DNA of 64,000 bases from Sphingomonas sp. Leaf357 (GTDB taxonomy: Bacteria; Pseudomonadota; Alphaproteobacteria; Sphingomonadales; Sphingomonadaceae), in the NCBI RefSeq assembly GCF_001423845.1, contig NZ_LMPM01000001.1:2218152-2282151 (forward strand). Direction: 5' to 3'. The notes below the pieces were generated by a model. It was not told the DNA's origin. It did no database searches and saw only the letters and a list, made by a program, of their open reading frames with translations. Both the position numbers and the translations under genes were made by a program. This document shows, piece by piece, positions 47,984-58,956 of the stretch (position 1 is the stretch's first letter; every line of letters starts with the position of its first letter).

Positions 47984-48436
47984 TTACGAAAGCGCCGCCT
48001 TCACCAGCCCGCTCGCCTTGCTCATGTCCAGCTCGCTCGCGTGGCGGGCTTTTAGCTCGGCCATCAGGCGACCCATGTCCTTCATGCCCTCGGCACCGAT
48101 CTCGGCCTTGATCGCGGCGATCGCGGCGGTGGTCTGGGCCTCGTCCATCTGTCTGGGCAGGAAACGTTCGATCACCGCGACTTCGGCGGCTTCCTTGTCG
48201 GCGAGTTCCTGGCGGCCGCCCTTCACGAACATTTCGATCGATTCGCGGCGCTGCTTGACCATTTTCTGCAGCACCTCGATCACTAGCGCGTCGTCGCTCT
48301 CCGGAGCCTTGCCGGTGCGGGCTTCGATGTCGCGGTTCTTGATCGCCGATTGCATCAGGCCGATCGCGGCCCGTGCTTCCTTGTCGCCGGCCTTCATCGC
48401 GGTGATCTGCGCGGCCTTGATGTCGTCCCGAATCAT
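47984..48436 (-). CDS. GatB/YqeY family protein
   Basis: 150 residues from the ATG at 48436, with AAGGA eight bases upstream. YqeY proteins share the tail domain of GatB, the amidotransferase subunit; free-standing forms are thought to bind tRNA, but a role is not proven. Motifs: MIRDDIKAAQITAMKAGDKEAR, KQRRESIEMFVKGGRQELADKEAAEVAVIERFLP, and GMKDMGRLMAELKAR. Divergent from carA and upstream of dnaG-rpoD, its normal alphaproteobacterial place. Confidence 0.93.
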   Translation of the reverse strand: MIRDDIKAAQITAMKAGDKEARAAIGLMQSAIKNRDIEARTGKAPESDDALVIEVLQKMVKQRRESIEMFVKGGRQELADKEAAEVAVIERFLPRQMDEAQTTAAIAAIKAEIGAEGMKDMGRLMAELKARHASELDMSKASGLVKAALS

Positions 48437-48554
48437 TAATCGTCCTTTTTGAACCGGGCGTCTCCCTAGCGGCTTTAAGCGATTGACGCATCCGCCAAGC
48501 ACGACTAGCCCCCGCCGCTTAGCGACATCGAAACCAAATGGAGTGCCCGCCGAC

Positions 48555-49754
48555 ATGGCCGACGCCAAGCCTATTGCCGTGCCCGCCAAAGCTCCGGGGG
48601 GAGCCACCGGAGTTCTGGTGCTCGCGAATGGCGAGATGGCGTGGGGACGCGGCTTCGGCGCGGAAGGGCAGGCGGTGGGCGAGGTGTGCTTCCACACCGC
48701 GATGACCGGATATCAGGAGGTGATGACCGATCCCTCGTTCGCCGGGCAGATGGTGACGTTCACGTTTCCGCATATCGGCAATGTCGGCGCGAACCCGGAC
48801 GATATCGAGGCGAACGATCCGCATGCCCTGGGCATCATCGTGCGCGAGGACGTGACCGCCCCGAGCAATTTCCGCTCGGTCGAGCATCTGGACGGCTGGA
48901 TGGCGCGGCACGGGCGGATCGGGCTGTCGGGCATCGACACGCGCGCGCTGACGCGGCGGATCCGCACCGGCGGCGCGCCGAACGCGGTGATCGCGCATTC
49001 GGCCGCGGGCGAGTTCGATATTCCGGCGCTGCTGGAAAAGGCGCGGGCATGGCCGGGGCTGGAGGGCATGGATCTGGCGATCGATGTCACGACCGAGACG
49101 CATTACGGCTGGGACGGCGGCGTGTGGCGGTTGGGCTTCGGTTACGACGCGAACGACGAGGAGGGCGCGGACCAGGCGGCTGGCCGCCCGCACGTCGTGG
49201 CGATCGATTACGGCGCCAAGCGCAACATCTACCGCAATCTGGTGAAGGCCGGCGCGAAGGTCAGCGTGCTGCCGGCGACCGCGACGTTGGAACAGGTGAT
49301 GGCGCTGAAGCCCGACGGCATATTCCTGTCGAACGGCCCGGGCGATCCCGCCGCGACCGGCGAATATGCGGTGCCGGTGATCCGCGCGCTGCTCGAGACG
49401 CGCATTCCGCTGTTCGGCATATGCCTGGGGCACCAGTTGCTGGCGCTTGCGGTGGGGGCGGAGACGACCAAGATGTTCCAGGGCCATCGCGGTGCCAATC
49501 ACCCGGTGAAGCGCATCGCCGACGGCGTGGTCGAGATCACCAGCATGAACCACGGCTTCGCGGTGCGCAGCGAGACTTTGCCGGACACGGCGCGCGAGAC
49601 GCATGTGTCGCTGTTCGATGGGAGCAATGCCGGGTTCGAACTGACGGATCGCCCGGCGTTTTCGGTGCAATATCATCCGGAGGCGAGCCCGGGGCCGCAG
49701 GATAGTTTGTATCTGTTCGAGAAATTCGTCGGCAGCTTGAAAGTCAGTTCATGA
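48555..49754 (+). CDS. carA: Carbamoyl phosphate synthase small subunit
   Basis: 399 residues from the ATG at 48555; an earlier in-frame start at 48483 adds 24 residues with no similarity. N-terminal CPSase small domain (FGAEGQAVGEVCFHTAMTGYQEVMTDPS) and class I amidotransferase domain with catalytic Cys in FGICLGHQLLALA and His/Glu in VQYHPEASPGP. Hydrolyses glutamine, sending ammonia to CarB for arginine and pyrimidine synthesis. It overlaps the next gene by four bases. Confidence 0.97.
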   Translation: MADAKPIAVPAKAPGGATGVLVLANGEMAWGRGFGAEGQAVGEVCFHTAMTGYQEVMTDPSFAGQMVTFTFPHIGNVGANPDDIEANDPHALGIIVREDVTAPSNFRSVEHLDGWMARHGRIGLSGIDTRALTRRIRTGGAPNAVIAHSAAGEFDIPALLEKARAWPGLEGMDLAIDVTTETHYGWDGGVWRLGFGYDANDEEGADQAAGRPHVVAIDYGAKRNIYRNLVKAGAKVSVLPATATLEQVMALKPDGIFLSNGPGDPAATGEYAVPVIRALLETRIPLFGICLGHQLLALAVGAETTKMFQGHRGANHPVKRIADGVVEITSMNHGFAVRSETLPDTARETHVSLFDGSNAGFELTDRPAFSVQYHPEASPGPQDSLYLFEKFVGSLKVSS

Positions 49755-50128
49755 CCCTCCCCGAAGTCTCGCCCGAGCGCCTCGCCGAGGAATGGGCAGC
49801 CGACAAGGACGTGCTGCAAAGCCTCGCCGAGAATGGCGATGTTGCGCATCTGGTGCGGTTGATCGACGTGAGTTTTCGCGGGAGCGAGGCGGCGCTGGAT
49901 CGGCTGGAGGAAAGTGCGGAGGAACTCGGCTTCGAGGTGATCGAGCGCGAGGAGGACGAGGAGGATGGCGAGATCTCGCTGTTCCTGGGCTGCGAGCAGG
50001 CCGCCGACGCGGCCGCGATCAAGGCGCTGACGCTGAAATGCCTGCAGATCGAACTGCTGTACGACGTGGAATATGACGGCTGGGGCTGCACGGCCGAAGA
50101 CGGCACCGGCCAAAACGGACAGGATTGA
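49751..50128 (+). CDS. RraB-like ribonuclease E inhibitor family protein
   Basis: 125 residues, acidic. The segments [45 protein letters not shown] match the RraB (DUF1260) fold. RraB slows RNase E by binding its scaffold region. It is sandwiched between carA and carB with overlaps at both ends (ATGA and TGATG), so it is made with carbamoyl phosphate synthase. Whether it binds RNase E here is untested. Confidence 0.78.
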   Translation: MTLPEVSPERLAEEWAADKDVLQSLAENGDVAHLVRLIDVSFRGSEAALDRLEESAEELGFEVIEREEDEEDGEISLFLGCEQAADAAAIKALTLKCLQIELLYDVEYDGWGCTAEDGTGQNGQD

Positions 50129-53100
50129 TGCCAAAACGTACCGACATTTCCTCCATCCTCGTCATCGGCGCGGGGCCGATCGTGATCGGGCAGGCGTGCG
50201 AGTTCGATTATTCGGGTACGCAGGCGATCAAGGCGCTGCGCGAGGAGGGCTATCGCATCGTCCTGGTCAATTCGAACCCGGCGACGATCATGACCGACCC
50301 GGAACTGGCGGACGCGACCTATGTCGAGCCGATCACGCCGGAGATCGTGGCGAAGATCATCGCCAAGGAGCGCCCCGATGCGGTGTTGCCGACGATGGGC
50401 GGGCAGACCGCGCTGAACACCGCGTTGGCGCTGTTCAACGACGGGACGCTGGAGAAATACGGCGTGCAGATGATCGGCGCGGATGCCGAGGCGATCGACA
50501 AGGCGGAGGACCGGCAGAAATTCCGCGACGCGATGGATCGCATCGGCCTGGAAAGCGCGCGATCGATGGTCGCGCATACGCTGGACGAGGCGATGGCGGG
50601 GCTGGCGCATACCGGCCTGCCCGCAATCATCCGGCCGAGCTTCACGATGGGCGGATCGGGCGGCGGCATCGCCTACAACCGCGAGGAATTCGAGGCGATC
50701 GTTCGCTCAGGGCTGGATGCCTCGCCGACGACCGAGGTGCTGATCGAAGAGTCGCTGCTCGGCTGGAAAGAATATGAGATGGAGGTCGTGCGGGATCGCA
50801 ACGACAATTGCATCATCATCTGTTCGATCGAGAACGTCGATCCGATGGGCGTGCATACCGGCGATTCCATCACCGTCGCGCCGGCACTGACGCTGACCGA
50901 CAAGGAATATCAGATCATGCGCAACGCGAGCATCGCGGTGCTGCGTGAAATCGGCGTGGAAACAGGCGGTTCCAACGTGCAATTCGCGGTCAATCCGAAG
51001 GATGGCCGGCTGATCGTGATCGAGATGAACCCGCGCGTGTCGCGCTCGTCGGCGCTCGCGTCCAAGGCGACCGGCTTCCCGATCGCCAAGGTCGCGGCGA
51101 AGCTGGCGGTAGGGTACACGCTGGACGAGATCACCAACGACATCACCGGCGCGACTCCGGCAAGCTTCGAGCCGACGATCGATTATGTCGTGACGAAGAT
51201 CCCGCGCTTCGCGTTCGAGAAGTTCAAGGGGGCCGAACCGATCCTGTCGACCGCGATGAAGAGCGTCGGCGAAGTGATGGCGATCGGGCGGAATATTCAC
51301 GAGTCGATGCAAAAGGCGCTGCGGGGCCTGGAGACCGGGCTGAGCGGCTTCAACATGGTCGAAGCGCTGGCCCGCGCGCCGCGCGAGGAGATCGAGGCGG
51401 CGCTGGCACGGGCGACGCCGGACCGGTTGCTGGTCGCGGCACAGGCGCTGCGCGAAGGCTTCACCGTCGCCGAAGTGCATGCGATCGCGAAGTTCGATCC
51501 GTGGTTCCTGGATCGCATCGCCGAGATCATCGCCGCCGAGGAGCAGGTCTGCCGCCATGGCCTGCCGATCGAGGCGGCGGGCTTACGCAAGCTGAAGGCG
51601 ATGGGCTTCAGCGACAAGCGGCTGGCCTATCTCGCGCTGAAATCGGTCAATCTGCGCGGCATGGAGCGCGGGATCGCGCGGGGCTCGGGGTTGATCCACG
51701 ATGCGGTGGTCGCGATGAGCGGCGGCGTGACCGAGGAGGAGGTGCGTGCGTTGCGCCACCGGCTCGACGTGCGCCCCGTGTTCAAGCGGATCGACACCTG
51801 CGCGGCGGAATTCGATGCCAAGACGCCGTACATGTACTCGACCTACGAGGCGCCGAGCTTCGGTGCGCCGGAGGATGAAAGTCATCCGTCCGACCGGCGC
51901 AAGATCGTGATCCTGGGCGGCGGGCCGAACCGGATCGGACAGGGGATCGAGTTCGATTACTGCTGCTGCCACGCGTGCTTCGCGCTCGGCGACGCGGGCT
52001 ATGAGACGATCATGGTCAATTGTAATCCGGAGACGGTGTCGACCGACTACGACACATCCGACCGGCTGTATTTCGAGCCGCTGACCGCCGAGGACGTGCT
52101 GGAAATCCTGCATGTCGAGCAGCAGTCCGGCACGCTGGTGGGCGTGATCGTGCAGTTCGGTGGGCAGACGCCGCTCAATCTGGCGCGCGCACTGGAGGCG
52201 GAGGGCATCCCGATTCTCGGCACGAGCCCGGACGCGATCGATCTGGCGGAGGACCGCGAGCGCTTCTCGGCGCTGGTGACGAAGCTGGGCCTGTTGCAGC
52301 CGGCCAATGGCCTTGCGCGGAGCCGCGACGAGGCGGTCGCGGCGGCGGAGCGGATCGGATATCCGGTGCTGATGCGCCCGAGCTACGTATTGGGCGGACG
52401 CGCGATGGAGGTGGTGGATTCGCTCCAGCAGCTCGATGATTACATCCAGACGGCGGTGCAGGTGTCTGGCGACTCGCCGGTTTTGATCGATCAATATCTC
52501 CGCGACGCGATCGAGGTGGATGTGGATGCGATCTGCGACGGCACGGACGTGACCGTCGCGGGGGTGCTCCAGCATATCGAAGAGGCCGGCGTGCATTCGG
52601 GCGATTCGGCCTGTTCGATCCCGCCTTATTCGTTGTCGCCCGAGATCATCGCGGAGATCGAGCGGCAGACGGTGGCATTGGCCCATGCGCTGTCGGTGGT
52701 CGGGCTGATGAACATCCAGTTCGCGGTCAAGGACGGACTGGTCTATCTGATCGAGGTGAACCCACGGGCCAGCCGGACGGTGCCGTTCGTCGCCAAGGCG
52801 ATCGGCGCGCCGATCGCCAAGATCGCGGCTCGGGTGATGGCGGGGGAAAAGCTGGCCAATCTGCCCAAGATCGACCGCCACATCGATTATTATGCCGTGA
52901 AGGAAGCGGTGTTCCCGTTCAACCGCTTCCCCGGGGTCGACCCGGTGCTGTCTCCGGAAATGAAATCCACCGGCGAAGTGATGGGGATCGATCGATCTTT
53001 CCCGGTCGCCTTCTACAAGGCGGAACTCGGGGCGGGGACGGTGCTGCCGAAATCGGGCACGGTGTTCGTATCGGTCAAGCCGAGCGACAAGCCGGTGATC

Positions 53101-53460
53101 CTGCCCGCCGTGACTTTGCTGGCCGAGCAGGGCTTCAGGATCATCGCCACCGATGGGACGGCAGCGTTCCTGACCACCAACGGCGTGGCGGTGGAGCGGA
53201 TCAACAAGGTGGGGCAGGGGCGGCCGCATATCGTCGACCGGATGAAGGACGGCGATATCGACCTGGTGTTCAACACGACGGAAGGCTGGCAGAGCCTGAA
53301 GGACTCGCAACCGATCCGCGCCGCGGCGCTGATGCAGAAGATCCCGCACTTCACCACGGCGGCCGCGAGTGTCGAGGCGGCACAGGCGATTACCGCTCTT
53401 GCAAACCACGCGCTTGAAGTAATGCCTCTGCAATCCTATTATTCGCACTCGCACACTTAA
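50128..53460 (+). CDS. carB: Carbamoyl phosphate synthase large subunit
   Basis: 1110 residues from the ATG at 50128, which overlaps the RraB-like stop. Two homologous halves with ATP-grasp domains: first half with [31 protein letters not shown] and [19 protein letters not shown]; second half with [16 protein letters not shown] and [17 protein letters not shown]; and a C-terminal MGS-like allosteric domain (about 950-1110). Makes carbamoyl phosphate. Confidence 0.98.
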   Translation: MPKRTDISSILVIGAGPIVIGQACEFDYSGTQAIKALREEGYRIVLVNSNPATIMTDPELADATYVEPITPEIVAKIIAKERPDAVLPTMGGQTALNTALALFNDGTLEKYGVQMIGADAEAIDKAEDRQKFRDAMDRIGLESARSMVAHTLDEAMAGLAHTGLPAIIRPSFTMGGSGGGIAYNREEFEAIVRSGLDASPTTEVLIEESLLGWKEYEMEVVRDRNDNCIIICSIENVDPMGVHTGDSITVAPALTLTDKEYQIMRNASIAVLREIGVETGGSNVQFAVNPKDGRLIVIEMNPRVSRSSALASKATGFPIAKVAAKLAVGYTLDEITNDITGATPASFEPTIDYVVTKIPRFAFEKFKGAEPILSTAMKSVGEVMAIGRNIHESMQKALRGLETGLSGFNMVEALARAPREEIEAALARATPDRLLVAAQALREGFTVAEVHAIAKFDPWFLDRIAEIIAAEEQVCRHGLPIEAAGLRKLKAMGFSDKRLAYLALKSVNLRGMERGIARGSGLIHDAVVAMSGGVTEEEVRALRHRLDVRPVFKRIDTCAAEFDAKTPYMYSTYEAPSFGAPEDESHPSDRRKIVILGGGPNRIGQGIEFDYCCCHACFALGDAGYETIMVNCNPETVSTDYDTSDRLYFEPLTAEDVLEILHVEQQSGTLVGVIVQFGGQTPLNLARALEAEGIPILGTSPDAIDLAEDRERFSALVTKLGLLQPANGLARSRDEAVAAAERIGYPVLMRPSYVLGGRAMEVVDSLQQLDDYIQTAVQVSGDSPVLIDQYLRDAIEVDVDAICDGTDVTVAGVLQHIEEAGVHSGDSACSIPPYSLSPEIIAEIERQTVALAHALSVVGLMNIQFAVKDGLVYLIEVNPRASRTVPFVAKAIGAPIAKIAARVMAGEKLANLPKIDRHIDYYAVKEAVFPFNRFPGVDPVLSPEMKSTGEVMGIDRSFPVAFYKAELGAGTVLPKSGTVFVSVKPSDKPVILPAVTLLAEQGFRIIATDGTAAFLTTNGVAVERINKVGQGRPHIVDRMKDGDIDLVFNTTEGWQSLKDSQPIRAAALMQKIPHFTTAAASVEAAQAITALANHALEVMPLQSYYSHSHT

Positions 53461-53539
53461 TCCCCCACAGACGAGAAACGTGCGGGCGGGCCCAGCAAGG
53501 GCCGGCCAACAGGGGGAATTTGACGAAGGACGAAAAGGG

Positions 53540-54016
53540 ATGGCGACCGTCGAAAAGATGCCGATGCTGCAAGAAGGCTATGAAAAGCTCAATGCGGATC
53601 TGAAACGGCTGAAAGCGGAGCGCCCGACCATCGTCGACGCGATCGAGGAAGCACGCGCGCACGGCGACCTCTCGGAAAACGCGGAATATCATGCCGCCAA
53701 GGAGCGCCAGGGCCAGATCGAGGCGTCGATCAGCGACATCGAGGACAAACTGTCCCGTGCGCAGGTGATCGATCCCAAGGAATTGTCGGGGGACAAGGTG
53801 GTGTTCGGCGCCACGGTCACGCTGCTCGACGAGGACGACAAGGAAGCGACGTACCAGATCGTCGGCCAGACCGAGGCGGATGCCAAGGGTGGGCGCATCT
53901 CGTACAACTCGCCGCTCGGACGGGCGCTGATCGGCCGCAAGGTGGACGAAGAGGTCGAAGTGACCGTGCCCGCCGGCGACCGCTGGTATTCGGTCGCCAA
54001 GATCGAGTTCATCTAA
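53540..54016 (+). CDS. greA: Transcription elongation factor GreA
   Basis: 158 residues from the ATG at 53540. N-terminal antiparallel coiled coil (1-75) with the tip acidic pair in [18 protein letters not shown], and the C-terminal FKBP-like domain with [29 protein letters not shown]. Rescues backtracked RNA polymerase. It follows carB with a 79-base gap. Confidence 0.97.
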   Translation: MATVEKMPMLQEGYEKLNADLKRLKAERPTIVDAIEEARAHGDLSENAEYHAAKERQGQIEASISDIEDKLSRAQVIDPKELSGDKVVFGATVTLLDEDDKEATYQIVGQTEADAKGGRISYNSPLGRALIGRKVDEEVEVTVPAGDRWYSVAKIEFI

Positions 54017-54025
54017 CTGGACGGC

Positions 54026-54655
54026 GTGCATCTTCCGCGCGGGCGCGTTACCGATGCGCTCGTCGCCTTCGCCGTCTTCGCAGCGGTGATGGTGATCGCC
54101 GTGCTGGGCAGCCAGATCGCTGCGATTCAATACGGCTTCATTCCGCAGGATTTTCTGGGCGGGGGCTGGGACGGCGATCCGGTGCGCGCGTGGCTGTCAC
54201 CGCTCGCGTCCGCGTTCATCGCGCGGGACGTGCTGTCGGCGGCATTCAACATCGTGCTGCTGCTGATTACCGGGCGCTACGTCGAAAAGGCGTTGCGGCC
54301 GGCCGGGTTGCTGATCGTGGTGGTCGTCGGGATCTATGCCAGCGCGCTGGCGCGCCTCCTACTGACGCCGGGATCCGTGCTGCCGGGTGCTGGTCTCGAT
54401 CCGGCGGTGTTCGCGCTGATCGGGGCGTATTTCATGCTGTATGGCTTGCCGGCCGCCCTGCCGATCGGGGCGGGTCAAAGCCGTGCGGTGCGGATCGCGA
54501 TGCTGGCGGGGATTTGGTTCGCGATCCAAGCGGTCTTCATGGTGATATCGCAAAGTTTCGAGATGTCGTTGACGTTCGTCGAACCGATCGGCGCGCTAGT
54601 GGCCGGAATGGCCATCGCTCAGCCGTTGCTGAAATGGCAATACCGCCGGGCTTAA
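54026..54655 (+). CDS. Rhomboid-like membrane protein lacking protease residues
   Basis: 209 residues with a GTG start ten bases after greA; six hydrophobic helices. The layout resembles rhomboid proteases: a loop helix with S-A-A-F-N where HxxxN is expected, then GRYVEKAL, and GLDPAVFALIGAYFMLYG at the position of GxSG. Gly123-Leu124-Asp125-Pro126 replaces GxSG, and the last helix has EPIGALVAG without the His. I infer an inactive rhomboid-like (pseudoprotease) protein that might bind membrane helices. The gene follows greA closely, so it may be cotranscribed. Confidence 0.55.
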   Translation: MHLPRGRVTDALVAFAVFAAVMVIAVLGSQIAAIQYGFIPQDFLGGGWDGDPVRAWLSPLASAFIARDVLSAAFNIVLLLITGRYVEKALRPAGLLIVVVVGIYASALARLLLTPGSVLPGAGLDPAVFALIGAYFMLYGLPAALPIGAGQSRAVRIAMLAGIWFAIQAVFMVISQSFEMSLTFVEPIGALVAGMAIAQPLLKWQYRRA

Positions 54656-54815
54656 CACGATCGGCCCGATCCAATTCTCTGCCGGAAAAAGCCGTCGGCC
54701 TGGTGGCATAGATCGACATTGCGTCGCGCAGCGACCGATCATTCCCGTTTCCCGACCGAGCCCGGCTTGCGCTGAGACATTGTAGACTCCGCGCGGTAAC
54801 TTTAGCCGGGACCGG

Positions 54816-55040
54816 TCAGGGCTTGGCGATGAGATCGGGCTGCACGAGACGGTGCAGATGGACGACGACATACTTCATCTCGGCATCGTCGACGGTGCGC
54901 TGAGCGGCGGCGCGCCAGGCCTTTTCGGCGCTCTTGTAATCGGGAAACATGCCAACGACGTCGATCGAATTGAGATCGTCGAAGTCGAGCGTCTGCGGGT
55001 CGCTGACGCGGCCGCCGAAAACGAGGTGGAGTTTGCTCAT
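54816..55040 (-). CDS. DUF4170 protein
   Basis: 74 residues: MSKLHLVFGGRVSDPQTLDFDDLNSIDVVGMFPDYKSAEKAWRAAAQRTVDDAEMKYVVVHLHRLV fits the alphaproteobacterial DUF4170 family in order, including the paired aromatic/charged GMFPDY and the closing YVVVHLHR strand. Soluble alpha/beta protein; function unknown. The 160-base gap before it from the rhomboid-like gene holds nothing I can identify. Confidence 0.85.
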   Translation of the reverse strand: MSKLHLVFGGRVSDPQTLDFDDLNSIDVVGMFPDYKSAEKAWRAAAQRTVDDAEMKYVVVHLHRLVQPDLIAKP

Positions 55041-55174
55041 GATCGTGAATTCCCCGGGGAAGCAGAAGTCACCGCGTCCTTAGCGCCGCGAGGCGGCGGG
55101 GGCTAGAGCGTGATAGGATATTGGACCTATCGCCCGTTCCGTATCGGGCTGGCGACATGAGGGCGGACGCTTTT

Positions 55175-55208
55175 AAAAAAAGCAGCCCCGGGTGGGTCCC
55201 GGGGCTGC
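55175..55208 (-). terminator. Rho-independent terminator of the envelope operon
   Basis: A perfect stem GCAGCCCCGGG / CCCGGGGCTGC with a five-base loop, followed on the minus strand by about six T. It lies 40 bases after the stop at 55249. Confidence 0.9.
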
Positions 55209-55248
55209 GTCAGTCGGTCGTAGCAATCGGAGGGTTAAGCGGCGATCC

Positions 55249-55746
55249 TCAGCCCACTTTCCTTGCGCCGGCGTCTTTCGATGCGGCGACCGCTGCCGTG
55301 CCGGCGGTGGCCAGGGCCTTCAGGATGTTGCCGACCAGCTTGCCGGCCTGATCGTTGAGCGCCGACTTGGACAGGCCGAGCGCGCCGAGTTCATCGAGGC
55401 CGACATCCTTGGCAGCCGAAATGGCGCCACTGGTCGTCGCGCGGATGCGTTGGCCGACGGGGGCGAGCAATTCGGTTTCACCCTTGCTGCGTGGGAGCAG
55501 TGCGCCGGCCAGCGCACCGATCGCCAGACCACCGACCAGGACTGGGATGGGGTTGGAATCGATCGCCTGGACGGTGCGGTCGGCGGCATCACGGGCGCCA
55601 TCCAACGTCCGGTCCAAGGCCTTGTTGGCGGCGGCGCGTGTCTTGGCGACGGCGGATTTCGCTGCGGGCTTGCGCGTGGACGACGTTGCGCCGGCATCAG
55701 TGCCGTCGGCATTGGAAACGGGGGCGGACGAAACGGGATCGGTCAT
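55249..55746 (-). CDS. Membrane-associated DUF883/YqjD-like protein
   Basis: 165 residues. A low-complexity N-terminus (Thr/Ala/Ser/Lys-rich), an amphipathic helix with RAAANKALDRTLDGARDAADR, a glycine-rich hydrophobic helix (IPVLVGGLAIGALAGALL, about 67-84), then an Ala-rich C-terminal part. This matches DUF883 (YqjD/ElaB-like) inner-membrane proteins which in E. coli associate with ribosomes in stationary phase. It overlaps the upstream gene by four bases and is last in the operon. Confidence 0.7.
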   Translation of the reverse strand: MTDPVSSAPVSNADGTDAGATSSTRKPAAKSAVAKTRAAANKALDRTLDGARDAADRTVQAIDSNPIPVLVGGLAIGALAGALLPRSKGETELLAPVGQRIRATTSGAISAAKDVGLDELGALGLSKSALNDQAGKLVGNILKALATAGTAAVAASKDAGARKVG

Positions 55747-56114
55747 TCTGGCTTCCTTCTGGCGGCGGCCTTGGCTGGGGTGGGATGGTGCTGTGAGTTC
55801 AAACTGTTTCGATCGGCAGGGGTTGCATGGCCGCTGCGCGTCAGAAGGCGCGACAGGGGACGGCGGGCCAATACGACGCCAGCCGCCGCCAGCGCTCCCG
55901 CGATCCTGAAGGGGTGCCTTTTGGCGGCGTCCACGCCATCGCTGGCGATCTCCTGACCCTTGGCGATCAGGTTGCTGGCGGCTTCCTGCGCCAGGGCCTT
56001 GGGGCTGAGGCGCGATTGCAGCAACGAAAGCGTGTTCGCCAGCCTTGCACGGGCCGCGGTGGAGCGCGCTTCGGCGATCTCTACGATCCGCTGGTGGACC
56101 GGGCCGTCGCTCAT
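55743..56114 (-). CDS. DUF3618-like membrane-associated protein
   Basis: 123 residues from the ATG at 56114, coupled to the upstream gene by ATGA. N-terminal amphipathic helix with VEIAEARSTAARARLANTLSLLQSRLSPKALAQEA, which has the R-x-x-L-x-x-T-x-x-x-L-x-x-R-L-x-P spacing of DUF3618, a hydrophobic helix (IAGALAAAGVVLARRP, about 75-90) and a basic tail. No catalytic motif. A structural or stress role is inferred from its operon partners. Confidence 0.65.
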   Translation of the reverse strand: MSDGPVHQRIVEIAEARSTAARARLANTLSLLQSRLSPKALAQEAASNLIAKGQEIASDGVDAAKRHPFRIAGALAAAGVVLARRPLSRLLTRSGHATPADRNSLNSQHHPTPAKAAARRKPE

Positions 56115-56452
56115 TTCGGCATCCTTTGCGAGATGAGACGCTTCACGTGGCGCGCCGCGAGCCAGCCGAAGACCGCGACGAGCGCCAACGTGCCGAGCAC
56201 GACGATGACGGTTGCCCAGATCGGCCCGAGATGATGTTGCAGGATCAACAGCAGCCCGACGAACAGCGCGATCACCGCCGAATTGAGCAACAGCAGAGCG
56301 ATGATGCCGTAGGTCGCGACGATCTTCGCCTGGGCGAGCCAGCCGAGGATCTGCGCGCGATACAAAGCGACTTCGGCCCTGGTCGATTCCCGCAGGTCCT
56401 CGACCAGCCGGCTGAGCAATTCGCCGATGCTTTCCGACGGAGGCTGATCCAA
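56111..56452 (-). CDS. Phage holin family (DUF1469/YqjE-like) membrane protein
   Basis: 113 residues from a TTG at 56452, with GGGGGT seven bases upstream; no ATG/GTG lies in the conserved part. N-terminal helix SIGELLSRLVEDLRESTRAEVALYRAQI and two hydrophobic helices (about 42-62 and 70-90). This is the YqjE/DUF1469 family; despite the 'holin' label there is no prophage here. Neighbours DUF883 and DUF3618 form the usual YqjD-YqjE-YqjK-like set, thought to be stress-induced inner-membrane proteins. ATGA overlap with the following gene. Confidence 0.75.
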   Translation of the reverse strand: MDQPPSESIGELLSRLVEDLRESTRAEVALYRAQILGWLAQAKIVATYGIIALLLLNSAVIALFVGLLLILQHHLGPIWATVIVVLGTLALVAVFGWLAARHVKRLISQRMPK

Positions 56453-56475
56453 AACTATACCCCCGGCTACGACGT

Positions 56476-57009
56476 TCAGGCCTTGCCGTCGGTATCGGCG
56501 TTGAGGCCGGACTGGACCAGGCGGACCAGTACGAAACCGATTGCGGCGGCGGTGCCAATGGCGATGGCCGGGCTCTTCTTCACGAAGCCGGTCGCGTCCG
56601 CGATCAGATCGTCGACATTCTTCGACTTGAGCGATTCCGAGAAGCCCGAGACGGCTTCGGCGGCGGTGCGGGCATATTGGCCGTATTGCACCCCGACCTT
56701 CTCGTCCACCGTGCCGGCGGCGTCGGTCATCAGCTTGGCGAGTTCGTCCAGCGCGCCGCCGGCACGCGCCTTGCCGTCCTCCACATAGGTACGGGCTTTG
56801 GCACCGGCCTCCTTGGAAAGCTGGGCCGCTCCGTCCTTCAAGGACTGGGCGGGGCCGGACGGTTTCGCGACTTCGGGGTTGTCGCCGGTCGGATTTTCGA
56901 ACGTGTCGGTACTCACGGCAGGGCCTTTCGGTTTGGCGGTTCGGGGCTTGGTCACGGTCGCGCGCGGCGTAGCGGCGGCCGTGTTCGGCTGGGGAGCGTC
57001 TTCGGCCAT
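56476..57009 (-). CDS. Phasin-like/DUF883-like membrane-associated protein
   Basis: 177 residues from the ATG at 57009 with AAGGG eight bases upstream. N-terminal low-complexity Pro/Thr/Lys region, a central long helix (KDGAAQLSKEAGAKARTYVEDGKARAGGALDELAKLMTDAAG), and a C-terminal hydrophobic helix (SPAIAIGTAAAIGFVLVRLV, about 145-165). First gene of a four-gene operon (23 bases to the next start), driven by an EcfG-like promoter. Related to DUF883 proteins; possibly binds ribosomes or membranes in stressed cells. Confidence 0.7.
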   Translation of the reverse strand: MAEDAPQPNTAAATPRATVTKPRTAKPKGPAVSTDTFENPTGDNPEVAKPSGPAQSLKDGAAQLSKEAGAKARTYVEDGKARAGGALDELAKLMTDAAGTVDEKVGVQYGQYARTAAEAVSGFSESLKSKNVDDLIADATGFVKKSPAIAIGTAAAIGFVLVRLVQSGLNADTDGKA

Positions 57010-57037
57010 CACGAACCCTTTCAAATGCTGACGCCGT

Positions 57038-57063
57038 AACCGGCCAGCGACCGTTACGGTTCC
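57038..57063 (-). promoter_or_regulatory. EcfG-like promoter (near match)
   Basis: On the minus strand: GGAAC (57059-57063), 17 bases, then GGTT (57038-57041), 28 bases from the start at 57009. One base and one spacing unit off the GGAAC-N16-CGTT consensus. Suits a stress-induced envelope operon. Confidence 0.5.
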
Positions 57064-57150
57064 ATATCCACGGGCGAATTGCAGCGTGACGTGTAAGCCG
57101 ATAGAGGCGGCGCAACATTCGCCCGACCACATTCCGACTGCCATGATTAG

Positions 57151-58443
<1,293 letters not shown>

Positions 58444-58508
58444 ACGCCAACCGAATCGTTATTAAAAAAGGCTTGATTGCGCGGACGGAGACTGACAGGA
58501 ATCGTGGA

Positions 58509-58820
58509 ATGGCAAAGCGTTCCACCTTCAACGTCATGCTCCGTCGCGCGATCGTGCCGGCGGTGGCGGTGATCGTGATCGCGGGCCTCGGCGCGTATAC
58601 GATCTTCGGACCGAACGGCGCGCGTGCCTATGGCGACGTGAAGCGCAAGCTGGCGGTGAGCGAAGTGCGGCTCGCGGCGCTTTCGGCGAAGCGCGCGGAG
58701 TGGCAGAACAAGGTCGCGCTGGTCGATCCGCGCAAGGCGGACCCGGACATGGTGGACGAGTTGACGCGCAAGAAGCTCAACGTCGTGCATCCCGACGAGA
58801 TGATCGTTCCGCTGAACTGA
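58509..58820 (+). CDS. ftsB: FtsB/DivIC family cell division protein
   Basis: 103 residues from the ATG at 58509. N-terminal helix (about 14-33, IVPAVAVIVIAGLGAYTIFG), then coiled coil (RKLAVSEVRLAALSAKRAEWQNKVALV), and a conserved DPDMVDELTRKKLNVVHPDEMIV tail. It bridges FtsQ and FtsL in the divisome. It sits right after eno, its usual alphaproteobacterial location. Confidence 0.9.
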   Translation: MAKRSTFNVMLRRAIVPAVAVIVIAGLGAYTIFGPNGARAYGDVKRKLAVSEVRLAALSAKRAEWQNKVALVDPRKADPDMVDELTRKKLNVVHPDEMIVPLN

Positions 58821-58854
58821 GTTCGGCGGTGCGGGAGCATTTCCCCTTCATTTT

Positions 58855-58936
58855 CGTCATACCGGCGCAGGCCGGGATCTCTGTGGGGAGAAGCTGCGCG
58901 CGCCTCCCAGAGATCCCGGCCTGCGCCGGGATGACG
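58855..58936. repeat. Intergenic hairpin repeat, CCGGC-GCAG class
   Basis: Left arm CCGGC-GCAG-GCCGG, right arm CCCGGC-CTGC-GCCGGG, and the two arms pair end to end (CGTCAT...ATGACG). Between ftsB and the alpha/beta hydrolase 3' end. Confidence 0.8.
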
Positions 58937-58956
58937 GTTAATGATCAGAGATAGGC

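Noticed and set aside
51583..53454. Long open frame on the minus strand opposite carB
   Set aside because: Arg/His-rich antisense shadow; carB on + has full conserved domains.
56111..56452. 'Phage holin family' gene as a sign of a prophage
   Set aside because: The DUF1469/YqjE-like family is chromosomal; neighbours are DUF883-like proteins and enolase, with no phage structural genes.
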